Assembly: GCA_016794525.1 (NCBI GenBank)
Contig: JAEUJY010000021.1
Location: forward strand, 1-64,000
Direction: 5' to 3'
From: Myxococcales bacterium
GTDB lineage: Bacteria; Myxococcota_A; Polyangia; Haliangiales; Haliangiaceae
DNA length: 64,000 bases
Position numbers and translations under genes: made by a program. The notes beneath the pieces were generated by a model, which saw nothing but the letters and a program-made list of their open reading frames with translations, did no database searches and was not told the DNA's origin. How positions within the stretch are numbered: the stretch's first letter is position 1; every line of letters starts with the position of its first letter. This document shows positions 1 to 8,046 of this stretch, in pieces.

Positions 1-10
1 CTGACCATTG
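1..10 (+). repeat. left terminal inverted repeat of the IS
   Basis: CTGACCATTG, exact reverse complement of 1455-1464. The window starts at this base. Confidence 0.75.
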
Positions 11-1453
11 ATCACATCTCGGGAATTTCGGCCCAAGGCCGTGGATTTGCTCGAGGTGCAGAATAGCCAGCTTGCGTGGGCCACGTCGACGTTTGGTGAT
101 GCAGCGCTCGGCGACGCGCGACGGACCGCGCGGCTGGTCGAGATGGCCGCGGGCGTGAGCGAGCGCCCCAACGGACGCGTGACGCAGGTCTTCGAGGGCG
201 CCGAACGCGAGGCGGCGTATCGATTGCTCGAGAACCGCGCCGTCGCCGCAAGCGAAGTGCAGCAGGCGGCGTTTCGCGCGGGCGCGCGCAGCGCCGCGGC
301 GTTCAACATCGTGTTCGTCCCGGTCGACCAGAGCGCGCTGGGGCTGACGGATCGCGCCGGCACGCACTTCGGGCCGCTGTCGACGCGCAACACCGGCGTG
401 AGTGGCTTACAGGCGGTGTCAGCGCTGCTCGTGAGTCCCGAGGGCGTGCCGGTCGGACTGGGTGCGCAGGCGATCTGGACGCGGTCGTGGTCGCAGCGCG
501 CGCAACCCCACAACGCGCGGCCGCCCGTCGAAGAGACCGAGTTGCAGCGCTGGATCGACGTGTTGACGACGAGTGCGGAGACCCTGGCGGCGCTCGCGCC
601 GGCGACGTTGCCGTGGTTCCAACTCGACCGCGGCGGTGACGCGACGCCGGTGTTGCGCCACCTCGCACGCCTCGACGTGGCCTACACGGTGCGTGCGTCG
701 TCGAACCGGCGGGTCGCAACCGACACCGGGACGCGCAGCCTCCACGAGGTCCTGGGCGCGAGCCGGTGGCTGGGTGCGTATACGCTGCGCGTTCCCGCGA
801 CGCGCGACCGCGCTGCGCGCACGGCGCTCGTCGACGTTCGGGCCTGTGTGGTCAAGCTGATCGTGCCCCTCGGGCGATCGGGCATGGGCCCGTTCGAGCA
901 GTTCGCGGTGACCGCGCTCGAGGCGCGCGAGCGGCATCAACCCGACGGTGCCGAGCCGATCCACTGGCGCCTCTTGACCAACCGGTCGGTCGTCACGATG
1001 GCCGCGGCCCACGACGTCATCGTCGGCTACACGATGCGGTGGCGCGTCGAGGAGTTCCACCTGGCTTGGAAGTCGGGCGCGTGCGGCATCGAGGACTCGC
1101 TGCTCCGCAGCGTCGCGGCGTTCACCAAGTGGGCTACCGTCTTGGCCACCGTGGCCATCCGGGCTGAACACCTCAAGCAGCTATCGCGCACAACCCCTGA
1201 ACTGCCAGCGGCGGCCGAGTTCTCGCGCGACGAGATCGACGCCGTCATCCTCCTCCGGAAGCCCAAGGGCGTCACCGTCGGTGCCGACGCGACCGTCGGC
1301 CAACTGGTCTACTGGATCGCCGACATCGGCGGCTATACGGGCAAGTCCTCAGGGGGGCCACCCGGTGTCCGCATCATCACGCGCGGCCTTGAGCGCGTCG
1401 CGGCGGCGGCCGCCGCCGTCACCGCCCTCCGTCTTGGGAACGGGGACTTGTAG
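8..1453 (+). CDS. IS4-family (Tn5-type) transposase
   Basis: DDE transposase that cuts and pastes the surrounding insertion sequence. The N-terminal DNA-binding region (about residues 24-80, with the run AALGDARRTARLV) is close to that of Tn5 transposase. Catalytic acidic residues fit D107 (VPVDQSAL), D207 (FQLDRGGD) and E348. The IS4-family YREK signature is exact: Y341-x2-R344-x3-E348-x6-K355 in YTMRWRVEEFHLAWK. Full length for the group (about 480 residues, like Tn5), with no frameshift seen. The open frame can begin at TTG 8, but that lies inside the inverted repeat; GTG at 41 is a more natural start and keeps the whole DNA-binding domain. Family and signature are seen directly; activity is inferred from intact motifs. 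Confidence 0.93.
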   Translation: MITSREFRPKAVDLLEVQNSQLAWATSTFGDAALGDARRTARLVEMAAGVSERPNGRVTQVFEGAEREAAYRLLENRAVAASEVQQAAFRAGARSAAAFNIVFVPVDQSALGLTDRAGTHFGPLSTRNTGVSGLQAVSALLVSPEGVPVGLGAQAIWTRSWSQRAQPHNARPPVEETELQRWIDVLTTSAETLAALAPATLPWFQLDRGGDATPVLRHLARLDVAYTVRASSNRRVATDTGTRSLHEVLGASRWLGAYTLRVPATRDRAARTALVDVRACVVKLIVPLGRSGMGPFEQFAVTALEARERHQPDGAEPIHWRLLTNRSVVTMAAAHDVIVGYTMRWRVEEFHLAWKSGACGIEDSLLRSVAAFTKWATVLATVAIRAEHLKQLSRTTPELPAAAEFSRDEIDAVILLRKPKGVTVGADATVGQLVYWIADIGGYTGKSSGGPPGVRIITRGLERVAAAAAAVTALRLGNGDL

Positions 1454-1454
1454 C

Positions 1455-1464
1455 CAATGGTCAG
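1455..1464 (-). repeat. right terminal inverted repeat of the IS
   Basis: CAATGGTCAG, exact reverse complement of 1-10, immediately after the transposase stop codon. Confidence 0.75.
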
Positions 1465-1478
1465 GTCCTGGGGGGAGG

Positions 1479-1526
1479 CTCGGCGGGGACCTGGCCCCGC
1501 CGAGGGGGGCTCGGCGACGAGCCCCC
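1479..1526. terminator. two tandem GC hairpins between convergent genes
   Basis: Hairpin 1: CTCGGCGGGG (1479-1488) pairs with CCCCGCCGAG (1495-1504), 10 bp, 6-nt loop. Hairpin 2: GGGGGCTCG (1505-1513) pairs with CGAGCCCCC (1518-1526), 9 bp with a GCGA loop. They sit between the IS and the stop of the converging gene at 1533. No U-run follows, so this is a candidate bidirectional terminator by position and stem strength only. Confidence 0.5.
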
Positions 1527-1532
1527 TGCAAC

Positions 1533-2933
1533 TCAGTGCGCGACGACGGTGCCGTAGGCGTTGCCGCCGACGCGGTAGTACTCGGGGTGGCGGGCGAAGC
1601 TCCAGGCGCCGAACAGGTTGATGACGATGCCGAGCACGATCAGGCTGCGGGTGACGTAGGTGAGCGGGCGGCCGCCGACGGCGAGCAGGAGCACCAGGAA
1701 CACGGTGTAGTCGAGGCTGAAGCGGTAGCCGAACTGGACCCAGCCGCTGTTCTGGTAGAAGAACGTCGGGATCGCGACGGCGGCGACGGTGAGCCACAGC
1801 GCGCGGTGGATCGGCGGCTTGGTGCGCGGCCACAAGAGCAACAAGAAGATCGGCGTGGTGACCCACAGCGCGAGGCCGTGGCCGGAGACCTGGACGAATG
1901 GCCCCTTGGCCGGGAACTCGGGCAGCAGCGTGAACGCGACGGCGAGGTTGCGCGCGAGATACTGGTAGCTGAACAGGCCGTACTGCTCCATCTGCGCCTG
2001 CTGGCGCACGTCGAGGTAGGTGTGGCCGAACTCGGTGGGCGCGTCGAAGCGGACCAGGTTGTACGCGGCGGCGGCGATCGCGATCGCGGCGACCGGGATC
2101 GCGAAGCGCACGAGCGGCCCGCGCACCGCGCGCACGAACGCGGCGCGATCGCCCTGCAGGGCGGCCCAGCCGCCGGCGCCGCGGGCGGCCTCGAGCACGA
2201 ACAGCGGCAGCATGAACGCCATCGGCGTGCGGGTGATCGCAGCCAGCCCCAGGAAGACGCCGGCCAGGATCGGCCGCCGCGCCTCGATCGACGCCCACGC
2301 GTAGGCCATGGCCAGGAGCACGCCCAGCACGTGGGCGGTGAACCACACGCGGCCCTGCACCGACGCGAAGCACAGCACGGTGCCGAAGCCGAGCGCGAGC
2401 GTGAGCCAGACGTCGTCGGTGGGCGTGCGGGTCGACTGCCCCGCCGCCGCCAGCCGACGCAGCGTCAGGAACGCCAGCGGCAGGATGAGCGCCGCGCACA
2501 GCACCGTCGGCACCACGTCGTTGCCGGCGCGCCCGCCGAGCGCGGCGCCCGGCAGCATCAGCGCGCTCGGCAGCGGCGGGAACGAGACGAAGTACGTCTG
2601 GCCCTTGCTGCTCGCCACGTCGGCCAGCGGGATCTCGGCGCCCTTGGTGGTGCGGAACACCGGGCGGATGTGCAGCCGGCGGCCGCGCACCTCGCGGCCG
2701 TCGCGCAAGACGACGGTCTCGACCTTGGCCCAGTCGTCGCCGCGCGCCGGCGGCGGCGAGATCGTCGCCTTGCCGTGCAGCCAGGCGTCGGCCTGGTAGA
2801 CGAAGTGCGGATCGGTGGACTGGTGCCACAGCCGCGAGCCGGCGAGCGCGCCATAGCCGCACAGGCCGACCAGGAACAGGACGAGCGGGATGGCGTGACG
2901 ACGCAGCCAGGGCACGGCGCGCGCACTGTACAC
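1533..2933 (-). CDS. polytopic membrane protein, GT-C glycosyltransferase-like
   Basis: About 466 residues with many hydrophobic segments. A signal anchor (HAIPLVLFLVGLCGYGALAG) is followed by a roughly 100-residue extracytoplasmic loop, then alternating membrane spans and short loops to the end. The first loop carries TDPHFVYQADAWLHG, which sits where GT-C enzymes (PMT/ArnT/PIG-type) keep their acidic catalytic residues. No cytoplasmic nucleotide-sugar fold is visible. Role inferred: transfer of a sugar from a polyprenyl-phosphate donor outside the inner membrane. Divergent from the gene at 2963. The first codon is GTG 2933, but a TACAGT hexamer at 2930-2925 would place transcription start near the in-frame GTG at 2915, giving a cleaner signal anchor. 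Assignment to the GT-C class rests on topology and gene neighbours, not on a decisive motif. Confidence 0.7.
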   Translation of the reverse strand: MYSARAVPWLRRHAIPLVLFLVGLCGYGALAGSRLWHQSTDPHFVYQADAWLHGKATISPPPARGDDWAKVETVVLRDGREVRGRRLHIRPVFRTTKGAEIPLADVASSKGQTYFVSFPPLPSALMLPGAALGGRAGNDVVPTVLCAALILPLAFLTLRRLAAAGQSTRTPTDDVWLTLALGFGTVLCFASVQGRVWFTAHVLGVLLAMAYAWASIEARRPILAGVFLGLAAITRTPMAFMLPLFVLEAARGAGGWAALQGDRAAFVRAVRGPLVRFAIPVAAIAIAAAAYNLVRFDAPTEFGHTYLDVRQQAQMEQYGLFSYQYLARNLAVAFTLLPEFPAKGPFVQVSGHGLALWVTTPIFLLLLWPRTKPPIHRALWLTVAAVAIPTFFYQNSGWVQFGYRFSLDYTVFLVLLLAVGGRPLTYVTRSLIVLGIVINLFGAWSFARHPEYYRVGGNAYGTVVAH

Positions 2934-2962
2934 GACGCCGCCCGCGCTCGCGTCGGTGTAGG

Positions 2963-3787
2963 ATGCGCGGCCCCGTGCCGTCGCTCACGTCGCGCCTCGC
3001 CCGCCTCGCGCCCGCGCTCGCCCTGGTCGCGATCGCCGCGTGGGGCACCTGCCGCGCCGTCGGCGCTGGGGCCGGCGTCCCCGACGACCGGGCCTGGGCG
3101 GCGGTGAGCCAGCGGCTGCACGCCGAGCTGCGCCCCGGGGAGCTGATCGTCGTCGCGCCGGCGTGGAACGAGCCGACCGCGTACCTCCACGTCGGCGATC
3201 TGATCTCGGTCGACGCCGCCGGGCGGCTGGACGCCGCGCGCTACCCGGCGATCTGGGAGCTGTCGATCCGCGGCGCCCGCGCGGCCGAGACCCGCGGCCT
3301 GCGCGCCGAGCGGTCGTTCACGATCGGCGGCGTGACCGCGCGGCGCTACCCGCAGGCCGCGCGCACGGTGGTCACCGACTTCGCGCCGCAGATCGGCACC
3401 GCCGCGGTCGGCGGCGCGCGCGCCGGCGGCCCGACCTACGTGCTGGCCGAGGTCGGCTTCGCGCCCCACCGCTGCGCGCAGGTGACGCCGGCGCCCGACG
3501 GCGAGGTGACGCTGACCTTCACCGACGTCGCGCTCGGCACCGAGCTGGCGGTCGGCGTCGGCCTGGCCGACGTGTTCACCCGCCGCGACGTGCGCGCGCC
3601 GGGCGAGCTGGCGGTGGCGATCGACGGCTTCGAGGCCGCGCGCTGGCGGTTCGGCGTCGACGACGGCTGGGTGCGGCGGACCATCGTCACCCGCCCCGGG
3701 CGCGGCACGGTCACGTTCACCGCCCGCGCGGTCGGGCTCAAGGCCACCGGCCGGCTGATCTGCTTCGCGGCGGAGGCGCGGTCGTGA
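2963..3787 (+). CDS. exported protein of unknown function
   Basis: About 274 residues. One N-terminal hydrophobic segment (LAPALALVAIAAWGTCRAVGAGAG) reads as a signal peptide or anchor. The rest is soluble with beta-rich character and ends in a sandwich-like region (FGVDDGWVRRTIVTRPG). The central ELIVVAPAWNEPTAYLHVGD resembles the soluble loop found in some GT-C membrane enzymes, so it may be a periplasmic partner of the next gene. Its stop overlaps the GTG start of that gene (GTGA at 3784), so the two are translationally coupled. An in-frame GTG at 2975 is an alternative start, since TAGGAT at 2959-2964 looks like a -10 box. No family recognised. Confidence 0.75.
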   Translation: MRGPVPSLTSRLARLAPALALVAIAAWGTCRAVGAGAGVPDDRAWAAVSQRLHAELRPGELIVVAPAWNEPTAYLHVGDLISVDAAGRLDAARYPAIWELSIRGARAAETRGLRAERSFTIGGVTARRYPQAARTVVTDFAPQIGTAAVGGARAGGPTYVLAEVGFAPHRCAQVTPAPDGEVTLTFTDVALGTELAVGVGLADVFTRRDVRAPGELAVAIDGFEAARWRFGVDDGWVRRTIVTRPGRGTVTFTARAVGLKATGRLICFAAEARS

Positions 3788-5517
3788 TCGGCCGCTGGCG
3801 CGTGCGCGCGATCGGGCTGGTGCTGTTCGTCGTGACGCTGGCCACCGCGCTGGTGGCGCAGGAGGACGTCGGCATCGCCCGCGACGAGACCGTCTACATG
3901 GGCGCCGGCGACGGCTACGCGCAGTGGTGGCTCGACGCGGCCCACGGCCGGCGCAAGCGTTACGGGCTGGTGGCGGAGCCGCAGCGAGTCACCAGCCGCG
4001 ACGGCATCACCGCGGCCTGGGGCGGCCCGGGCCCGACCGATCACAACCGCGAGCACCCGCCGTTCATGAAGACGCTGTTCGGGTTGTCGCACAAGCTCCT
4101 GCACGACGGCCTCGGCGTCTCGCACGTGACCGCGTACCGGGCGCCGAGCGCGCTGATGCACGCGATCCTGGTGCTGATCGTGTTCGCGTGGGTGGCCGCG
4201 GCGTGGGGCGTGGCCGAGGCGGTGATCGCCGCGCTGCTGACGCTGTGCCTGCCGCGCGCGCTGTTCCACGCCGGGCTGGCCTGCTTCGACGGGCCGATCG
4301 CGACCTTGTGGGTGGCGACGCTGTACTGCTACTGGCGCAGCCTCGCCCGCTGGTCATGGGCGATCGTCGCCGGGGTGGTGTGGGGCCTGGCGCTGGCCAC
4401 CAAGCACAACGCGCTGCTCTTGCCGTTCGCGATCGCGCCGCACTTCGCGTGGGTCGTCGCGCGCCAGGCCTACGCGACCACCGCGCCCGGGCCGGTGCGC
4501 GGGCTGCGGGCGCTGGGCCGGGGGCTCTTGCACCGGTGGTACGTGCCGCTGGCGCTGATCGCGCTGGGCCCGCTGACGTTGATCGCGGTGTGGCCGTGGC
4601 TGTGGTTCGACACCGTGCCGCACATCCGCGCGTGGCTGCAGTTCCACCTGCACCACGTGCACTACAACTTCGAGTACCTCGGCGAGAACTGGAACCACCC
4701 GCCGTTCCCGTGGCACGTCGCGATCGTCACGACGCTGCTGACCGTGCCGGCCGGCACGCTGGCCGCCGCGGCGATCGGCGTGCTGGCGCGCGCGCGCGGG
4801 TGGTGGCGGAGCCGCGGCGAGTTCGCCGACGGCGCGGCGCTGCTGCTCGGGCTGTCCCTGGCCGCGTCGATGGGGCCCTTCTTCCTCGGCTCGACGCCGA
4901 TCTTCGGCGCCGAGAAGCACTGGGAGGCGGCGATCCCGACGGTGTGCATGGCCGCCGGCCTGGGCGCGGTGTGGGCCGCGCGCGCCGCCGCGGCCGCGCT
5001 CGGCGAGCTGTGGGCCGGGGCGCGCCACCGCCTCGCGCCGACGATCGCGACGGTCGCGGTGGGCGGCGCGTTGATCGCCGGCGCGGCGGCCGAGACCGCC
5101 CACGCGCACCCGTACGCGCTGTCGTCGTACAACGGCATCGCCGGTGGGGCGCCGGGCGGCGCCGACCTCGGCATGAACCGCCAGTTCTGGGGCTACGCGG
5201 CGCGCGGCGTGCTGCCGTTCCTGCGCACCCAGGCGCCGCCCGCCGGCGCGCCGCCGCGCCCGGTCTACACCCACGACGCGACGCCGGCGTGGGGCGCCTA
5301 CGCCCGCGATCGCCTGCTGGCGCCGGGCCTCCCTGACGCCGGCCACGAGGACGCCGGCGTCGCGCGCTCGCAGCTGGCGATCGTGATCCACGAGCGCCAC
5401 TTCCGCCGCCACGACTTCATGATCTGGCAGAGCTACGGCACGGTGCAGCCGGTGTTCGTGCTGCGCTTCGACGGCGTGCCGATCGTCAGCGTCTACCGCC
5501 GCCCGGCGCCGCGGTAG
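3784..5517 (+). CDS. PMT/ArnT-family (GT-39-like) membrane glycosyltransferase
   Basis: 577 residues, starting at GTG 3784 inside the stop of the previous gene. Polytopic, with the two hallmarks of the dolichyl-phosphate-mannose protein mannosyltransferase family: an acidic pair after the first membrane span (RDET, D34 E35) and the NREHPPFMK motif (E90-H-P-P93) in the first extracytoplasmic loop. About ten further hydrophobic segments follow, then a soluble tail of roughly 100 residues. Expected role: move a sugar from a polyprenyl-phosphate donor to a protein or glycolipid on the outer face of the inner membrane. The acceptor cannot be read from sequence. Same architecture as the gene at 14562, so likely a paralogue. 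Confidence 0.88.
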   Translation: MIGRWRVRAIGLVLFVVTLATALVAQEDVGIARDETVYMGAGDGYAQWWLDAAHGRRKRYGLVAEPQRVTSRDGITAAWGGPGPTDHNREHPPFMKTLFGLSHKLLHDGLGVSHVTAYRAPSALMHAILVLIVFAWVAAAWGVAEAVIAALLTLCLPRALFHAGLACFDGPIATLWVATLYCYWRSLARWSWAIVAGVVWGLALATKHNALLLPFAIAPHFAWVVARQAYATTAPGPVRGLRALGRGLLHRWYVPLALIALGPLTLIAVWPWLWFDTVPHIRAWLQFHLHHVHYNFEYLGENWNHPPFPWHVAIVTTLLTVPAGTLAAAAIGVLARARGWWRSRGEFADGAALLLGLSLAASMGPFFLGSTPIFGAEKHWEAAIPTVCMAAGLGAVWAARAAAAALGELWAGARHRLAPTIATVAVGGALIAGAAAETAHAHPYALSSYNGIAGGAPGGADLGMNRQFWGYAARGVLPFLRTQAPPAGAPPRPVYTHDATPAWGAYARDRLLAPGLPDAGHEDAGVARSQLAIVIHERHFRRHDFMIWQSYGTVQPVFVLRFDGVPIVSVYRRPAPR

Positions 5518-5561
5518 TCGACGCGACGCCGGCGCCGGGACGCGCGCGGTGCGCCGACCCG

Positions 5562-6026
5562 CTACGGCGTGGCCGCCGCGATCGGCGTGCAGCGCGGATC
5601 GGTCGCCTGGCTGTTCCAGACGCCCGGGTGCACGCCGACCCGGCCCCCGGGCGCCAGCCGCAGATCGGCGTCGCACCGGCGCGTCACCCCCGCGGCGTCG
5701 GGCACCAAGGTCACGGCCAGCTCGCGGATCGCGGGGTCGGTGTCGACGACCATCGTCGGCACCTCGACCTCGGCCACGCACGGCTGGGTGCGCAGCCACG
5801 TCGCCAGCGGCTCGCTGGCATCGTCGGTGTGGTCGGCGCCCACGGCGACCAGCGCGCCATGGGCCGCCGCGCTGGCGCGCTGCAGCTCGCCGGCGATGAT
5901 CGCGGGGCAGAACTCGTCAGGCGGGCGGCTCGCCTGTGCGCCGCGCTGGCTGGCGCCACAGCTCGCCCCGAGCGCGAGGCGCCCGAGCATCGACAGGACG
6001 TGCGCGCGCGTGATCATCGTCGCCAC
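5562..6026 (-). CDS. small exported or lipoprotein-like hypothetical protein
   Basis: 154 residues from a GTG at 6026; ATG codons at 6017 and 5990 are alternatives. An N-terminal hydrophobic stretch ends at a Cys (GRLALGASCG), a weak lipobox, followed by a soluble region with three further Cys (QPCVAE, RRCDAD, DPRCTP). The codon pattern is consistent with coding and no better frame covers this interval. Lies between two convergently arranged neighbours and is followed on the same strand, upstream, by another lipoprotein gene. No family recognised. Confidence 0.6.
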   Translation of the reverse strand: MATMITRAHVLSMLGRLALGASCGASQRGAQASRPPDEFCPAIIAGELQRASAAAHGALVAVGADHTDDASEPLATWLRTQPCVAEVEVPTMVVDTDPAIRELAVTLVPDAAGVTRRCDADLRLAPGGRVGVHPGVWNSQATDPRCTPIAAATP

Positions 6027-6073
6027 TGAACGCGCGGCGCGGCCCGGCGATCTACCGCGGGGGCCGCGATCGA

Positions 6074-6781
6074 TCAGCGATCGAACGTCAGCGCGAGCGT
6101 GCGCACCTGCGCGAGCGTGACCAGGCCGCCGCGGCCGAACGCCGGATCGGGCGCGCCGTGGGCCACCGCGCGCGCGGTGACCTCGACGTTGCAGGTGGCG
6201 GGGCCGCCGGGCGTCAGCACGAAGCGCGCGGGCGAGATGGCCACCGTGGTCGCGGTCGCGGGACCGCGCTCGGTGAACGGCTCGAAGCAGCCCTCGACGC
6301 TGCGCAGCGACACCACCAGCTCGTCGGCGCCGCCGATCCGGCTGAAGGTCAGCTGCAGCCCGTCGGCGCGGCGGAACCGGGTCGCGGTGGCGCCGAGATC
6401 GAACGCGTCGGGGACGGCGCCGTGGGTCGCGGGGGCGTCCTGGCCGTCGGCGCGATCGTACGCGACCACCAGCGGCGCGCGGTCGGCGACGTCGGTCGCG
6501 GTCCCGACGTACTGGTACGCGCCGAGCAGGGTGCGCTCGCTGAGCGCCACCGCCCGGCCGCCGATCGTCATCGCCAGCGCGTCGCCACCCTCGAGTCGCA
6601 GGTACGTGACCTCGAGCAGCGCGGGGTTGTCGGCGGTCAGGCCCACGGTGGCGTCGGCCGCGCCGGCGCTGTCGACGGTCACGTCGACGAAGATGCCGGT
6701 CTCCGACGTCGGATAGTCAGAGGACGGCGCGTTGTCGCAGGCGGCGGCGAGGAGGACGGGGAGGAGCCACGGGAGTCGCAT
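6074..6781 (-). CDS. lipoprotein of unknown function
   Basis: 235 residues. The signal peptide MRLPWLLPVLLAAAC ends in a clear lipobox (LAAAC, Cys15), so the protein should be lipid-anchored at the envelope. The remainder is soluble and beta-rich, with only two further Cys (GCFEPF, TCNVEV) that could form a disulfide. Followed on the same strand by the small protein at 5562. No family recognised. Confidence 0.78.
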   Translation of the reverse strand: MRLPWLLPVLLAAACDNAPSSDYPTSETGIFVDVTVDSAGAADATVGLTADNPALLEVTYLRLEGGDALAMTIGGRAVALSERTLLGAYQYVGTATDVADRAPLVVAYDRADGQDAPATHGAVPDAFDLGATATRFRRADGLQLTFSRIGGADELVVSLRSVEGCFEPFTERGPATATTVAISPARFVLTPGGPATCNVEVTARAVAHGAPDPAFGRGGLVTLAQVRTLALTFDR

Positions 6782-6907
6782 GCGCCCGCCATCTGCACGG
6801 CGCGTGCCGGCGCGATGCCGTGCCCCGTGCGCCTGCCCGCACGGCGGCTGGCCCGCCGACGTCGAGATCCGGACGCCGCTGTCGCGGTCCGGGCGCGGGC
6901 GATCGAA

Positions 6908-7984
6908 TCAGGGCTGCGCGCGCCGCGCCTCGCAGGCGTCGAGGTCGGCCGCGTCGGCGACGAGCGTCGCGCCGGCCCGCGGATCCAGCCACTGTGCGCC
7001 GTACGGGCGGATGGCGACGAACCCATCGTCGTCCGGCGGACCGAGGCGCTCCGGCGCGGGCGCGCCGGCGGCGAGCGTCCCGATCGTCGCGCGTCGGCCG
7101 CCGTGCGCGATGACCAGCGCCAGCGCGCGGCCGCACCGCGGATGCGCGGCGTCGGCGGCGATCGTGCGCGGGGCCTCGGGGGCGGCGTCGCCGAACCCGG
7201 CGAGACCGTCGACGACGTCGTCGCTTTGCACGGCCGCGAGCGGGACCCAGCCGGTGAGCAGGTAGGCGTCGGTCTCGACGACGACGCGGGCGGACGCGCC
7301 CGCGCGCGCGCCGTACACCAGCCCGACGCCGGCGCGCAGCTGCGCGACCGGCGGCCCGCCCGCGGCCAGCGCCAGCGGCGCTTCGGTCCGGGTGTGTCCC
7401 CCGGTGGACGCCGCGGGCGCCGACACCGGTATCGCGAAGTCGGTCACGGTGACCGCGACGGCGTCGCACGCGACCTCGGCGCTGGCGGCCGGCGCCGCCA
7501 GGGTGTCGCTGGCGTCGATCGCCACCTCGAGGGCGTCGGCGCGCCCCAGCCCGCGCCACGCGACCGGCGTCCACGGCTGCGGGTAGACCACCTGCGCCAG
7601 CGCAACGGGCCGCGTCAGGTACAGCGTCGGCCGGCTGATCCACGCCGCGATCTGGACCCCGTCGCCATCGGCGGTGACGTACATCCCGCGCCCGGTGAGC
7701 GGCGCGGCGATGGCGGCGTGGGCCCCGACGACCCGCGCCACTGCGGGCTCGCCCGGCGCCAGGCTGATGTCCCCCCACCAGGCGTCGCGCTGCCAGCGGC
7801 ACGCGTCGGGGCCGGGCGGAAACGTCGCGGCGACCGCGGGCGGGGCGGGCGCGCGGGGCGGCGGTGGCGCCGCGGGGCGCGCGGTGGCGGGGGCGGCCGG
7901 CGCGCCGGTCGGGAGCGCGGCGCGCTCGGCGGGCGCCGCGCACGCGCCGGCCAGCGATAGTGTCAGCAAGCCGCGTCTCACCAT
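6908..7984 (-). CDS. lipoprotein with Ala/Pro-rich linker
   Basis: 358 residues. The signal MVRRGLLTLSLAGAC carries a lipobox (LAGAC, Cys15). Residues about 18-55 are an Ala/Pro-rich linker, then a soluble domain of about 300 residues. The run QSDDVVDGLAGFG and the earlier ARVVVETDAYLLTGWVP suggest an SH3-like wall-contact module (TGWVPLAAV), a tentative call. TACGCT at 7996-7991 ends 6 nt before the ATG, so the transcript may be leaderless. The 126 bp downstream to the next gene hold nothing I recognise. Confidence 0.78.
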   Translation of the reverse strand: MVRRGLLTLSLAGACAAPAERAALPTGAPAAPATARPAAPPPPRAPAPPAVAATFPPGPDACRWQRDAWWGDISLAPGEPAVARVVGAHAAIAAPLTGRGMYVTADGDGVQIAAWISRPTLYLTRPVALAQVVYPQPWTPVAWRGLGRADALEVAIDASDTLAAPAASAEVACDAVAVTVTDFAIPVSAPAASTGGHTRTEAPLALAAGGPPVAQLRAGVGLVYGARAGASARVVVETDAYLLTGWVPLAAVQSDDVVDGLAGFGDAAPEAPRTIAADAAHPRCGRALALVIAHGGRRATIGTLAAGAPAPERLGPPDDDGFVAIRPYGAQWLDPRAGATLVADAADLDACEARRAQP

Positions 7985-8046
7985 CGGCCGAGCGTACCCG
8001 CGCCACCCGCGCGGCGAACCTCACGCGCCTCCCACCGCGTCGCGCG

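Larger units (their letters stand above)
1..1464 (+). mobile_element. IS50/Tn5-type (IS4 family) insertion sequence
   Basis: A compact insertion sequence with one transposase gene bounded by an inverted repeat: CTGACCATTG at 1-10 is the reverse complement of CAATGGTCAG at 1455-1464. The terminal CTGAC matches the outer end of IS50/Tn5, which is the group the transposase itself resembles. The transposase stop codon lies one base from the right repeat, so the element looks complete. The target-site duplication (9 bp in the Tn5 group) cannot be tested because the left flank is outside the window. The right flank would begin GTCCTGGGG at 1465. The repeat may extend imperfectly beyond the 10 bp I can match. 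Confidence 0.8.

Noticed and set aside
1281-3107. 608-residue plus-strand frame
   Set aside because: Composition is Arg/Gln/Asp-rich without domains; it is the reverse of the membrane protein at 1533-2933.
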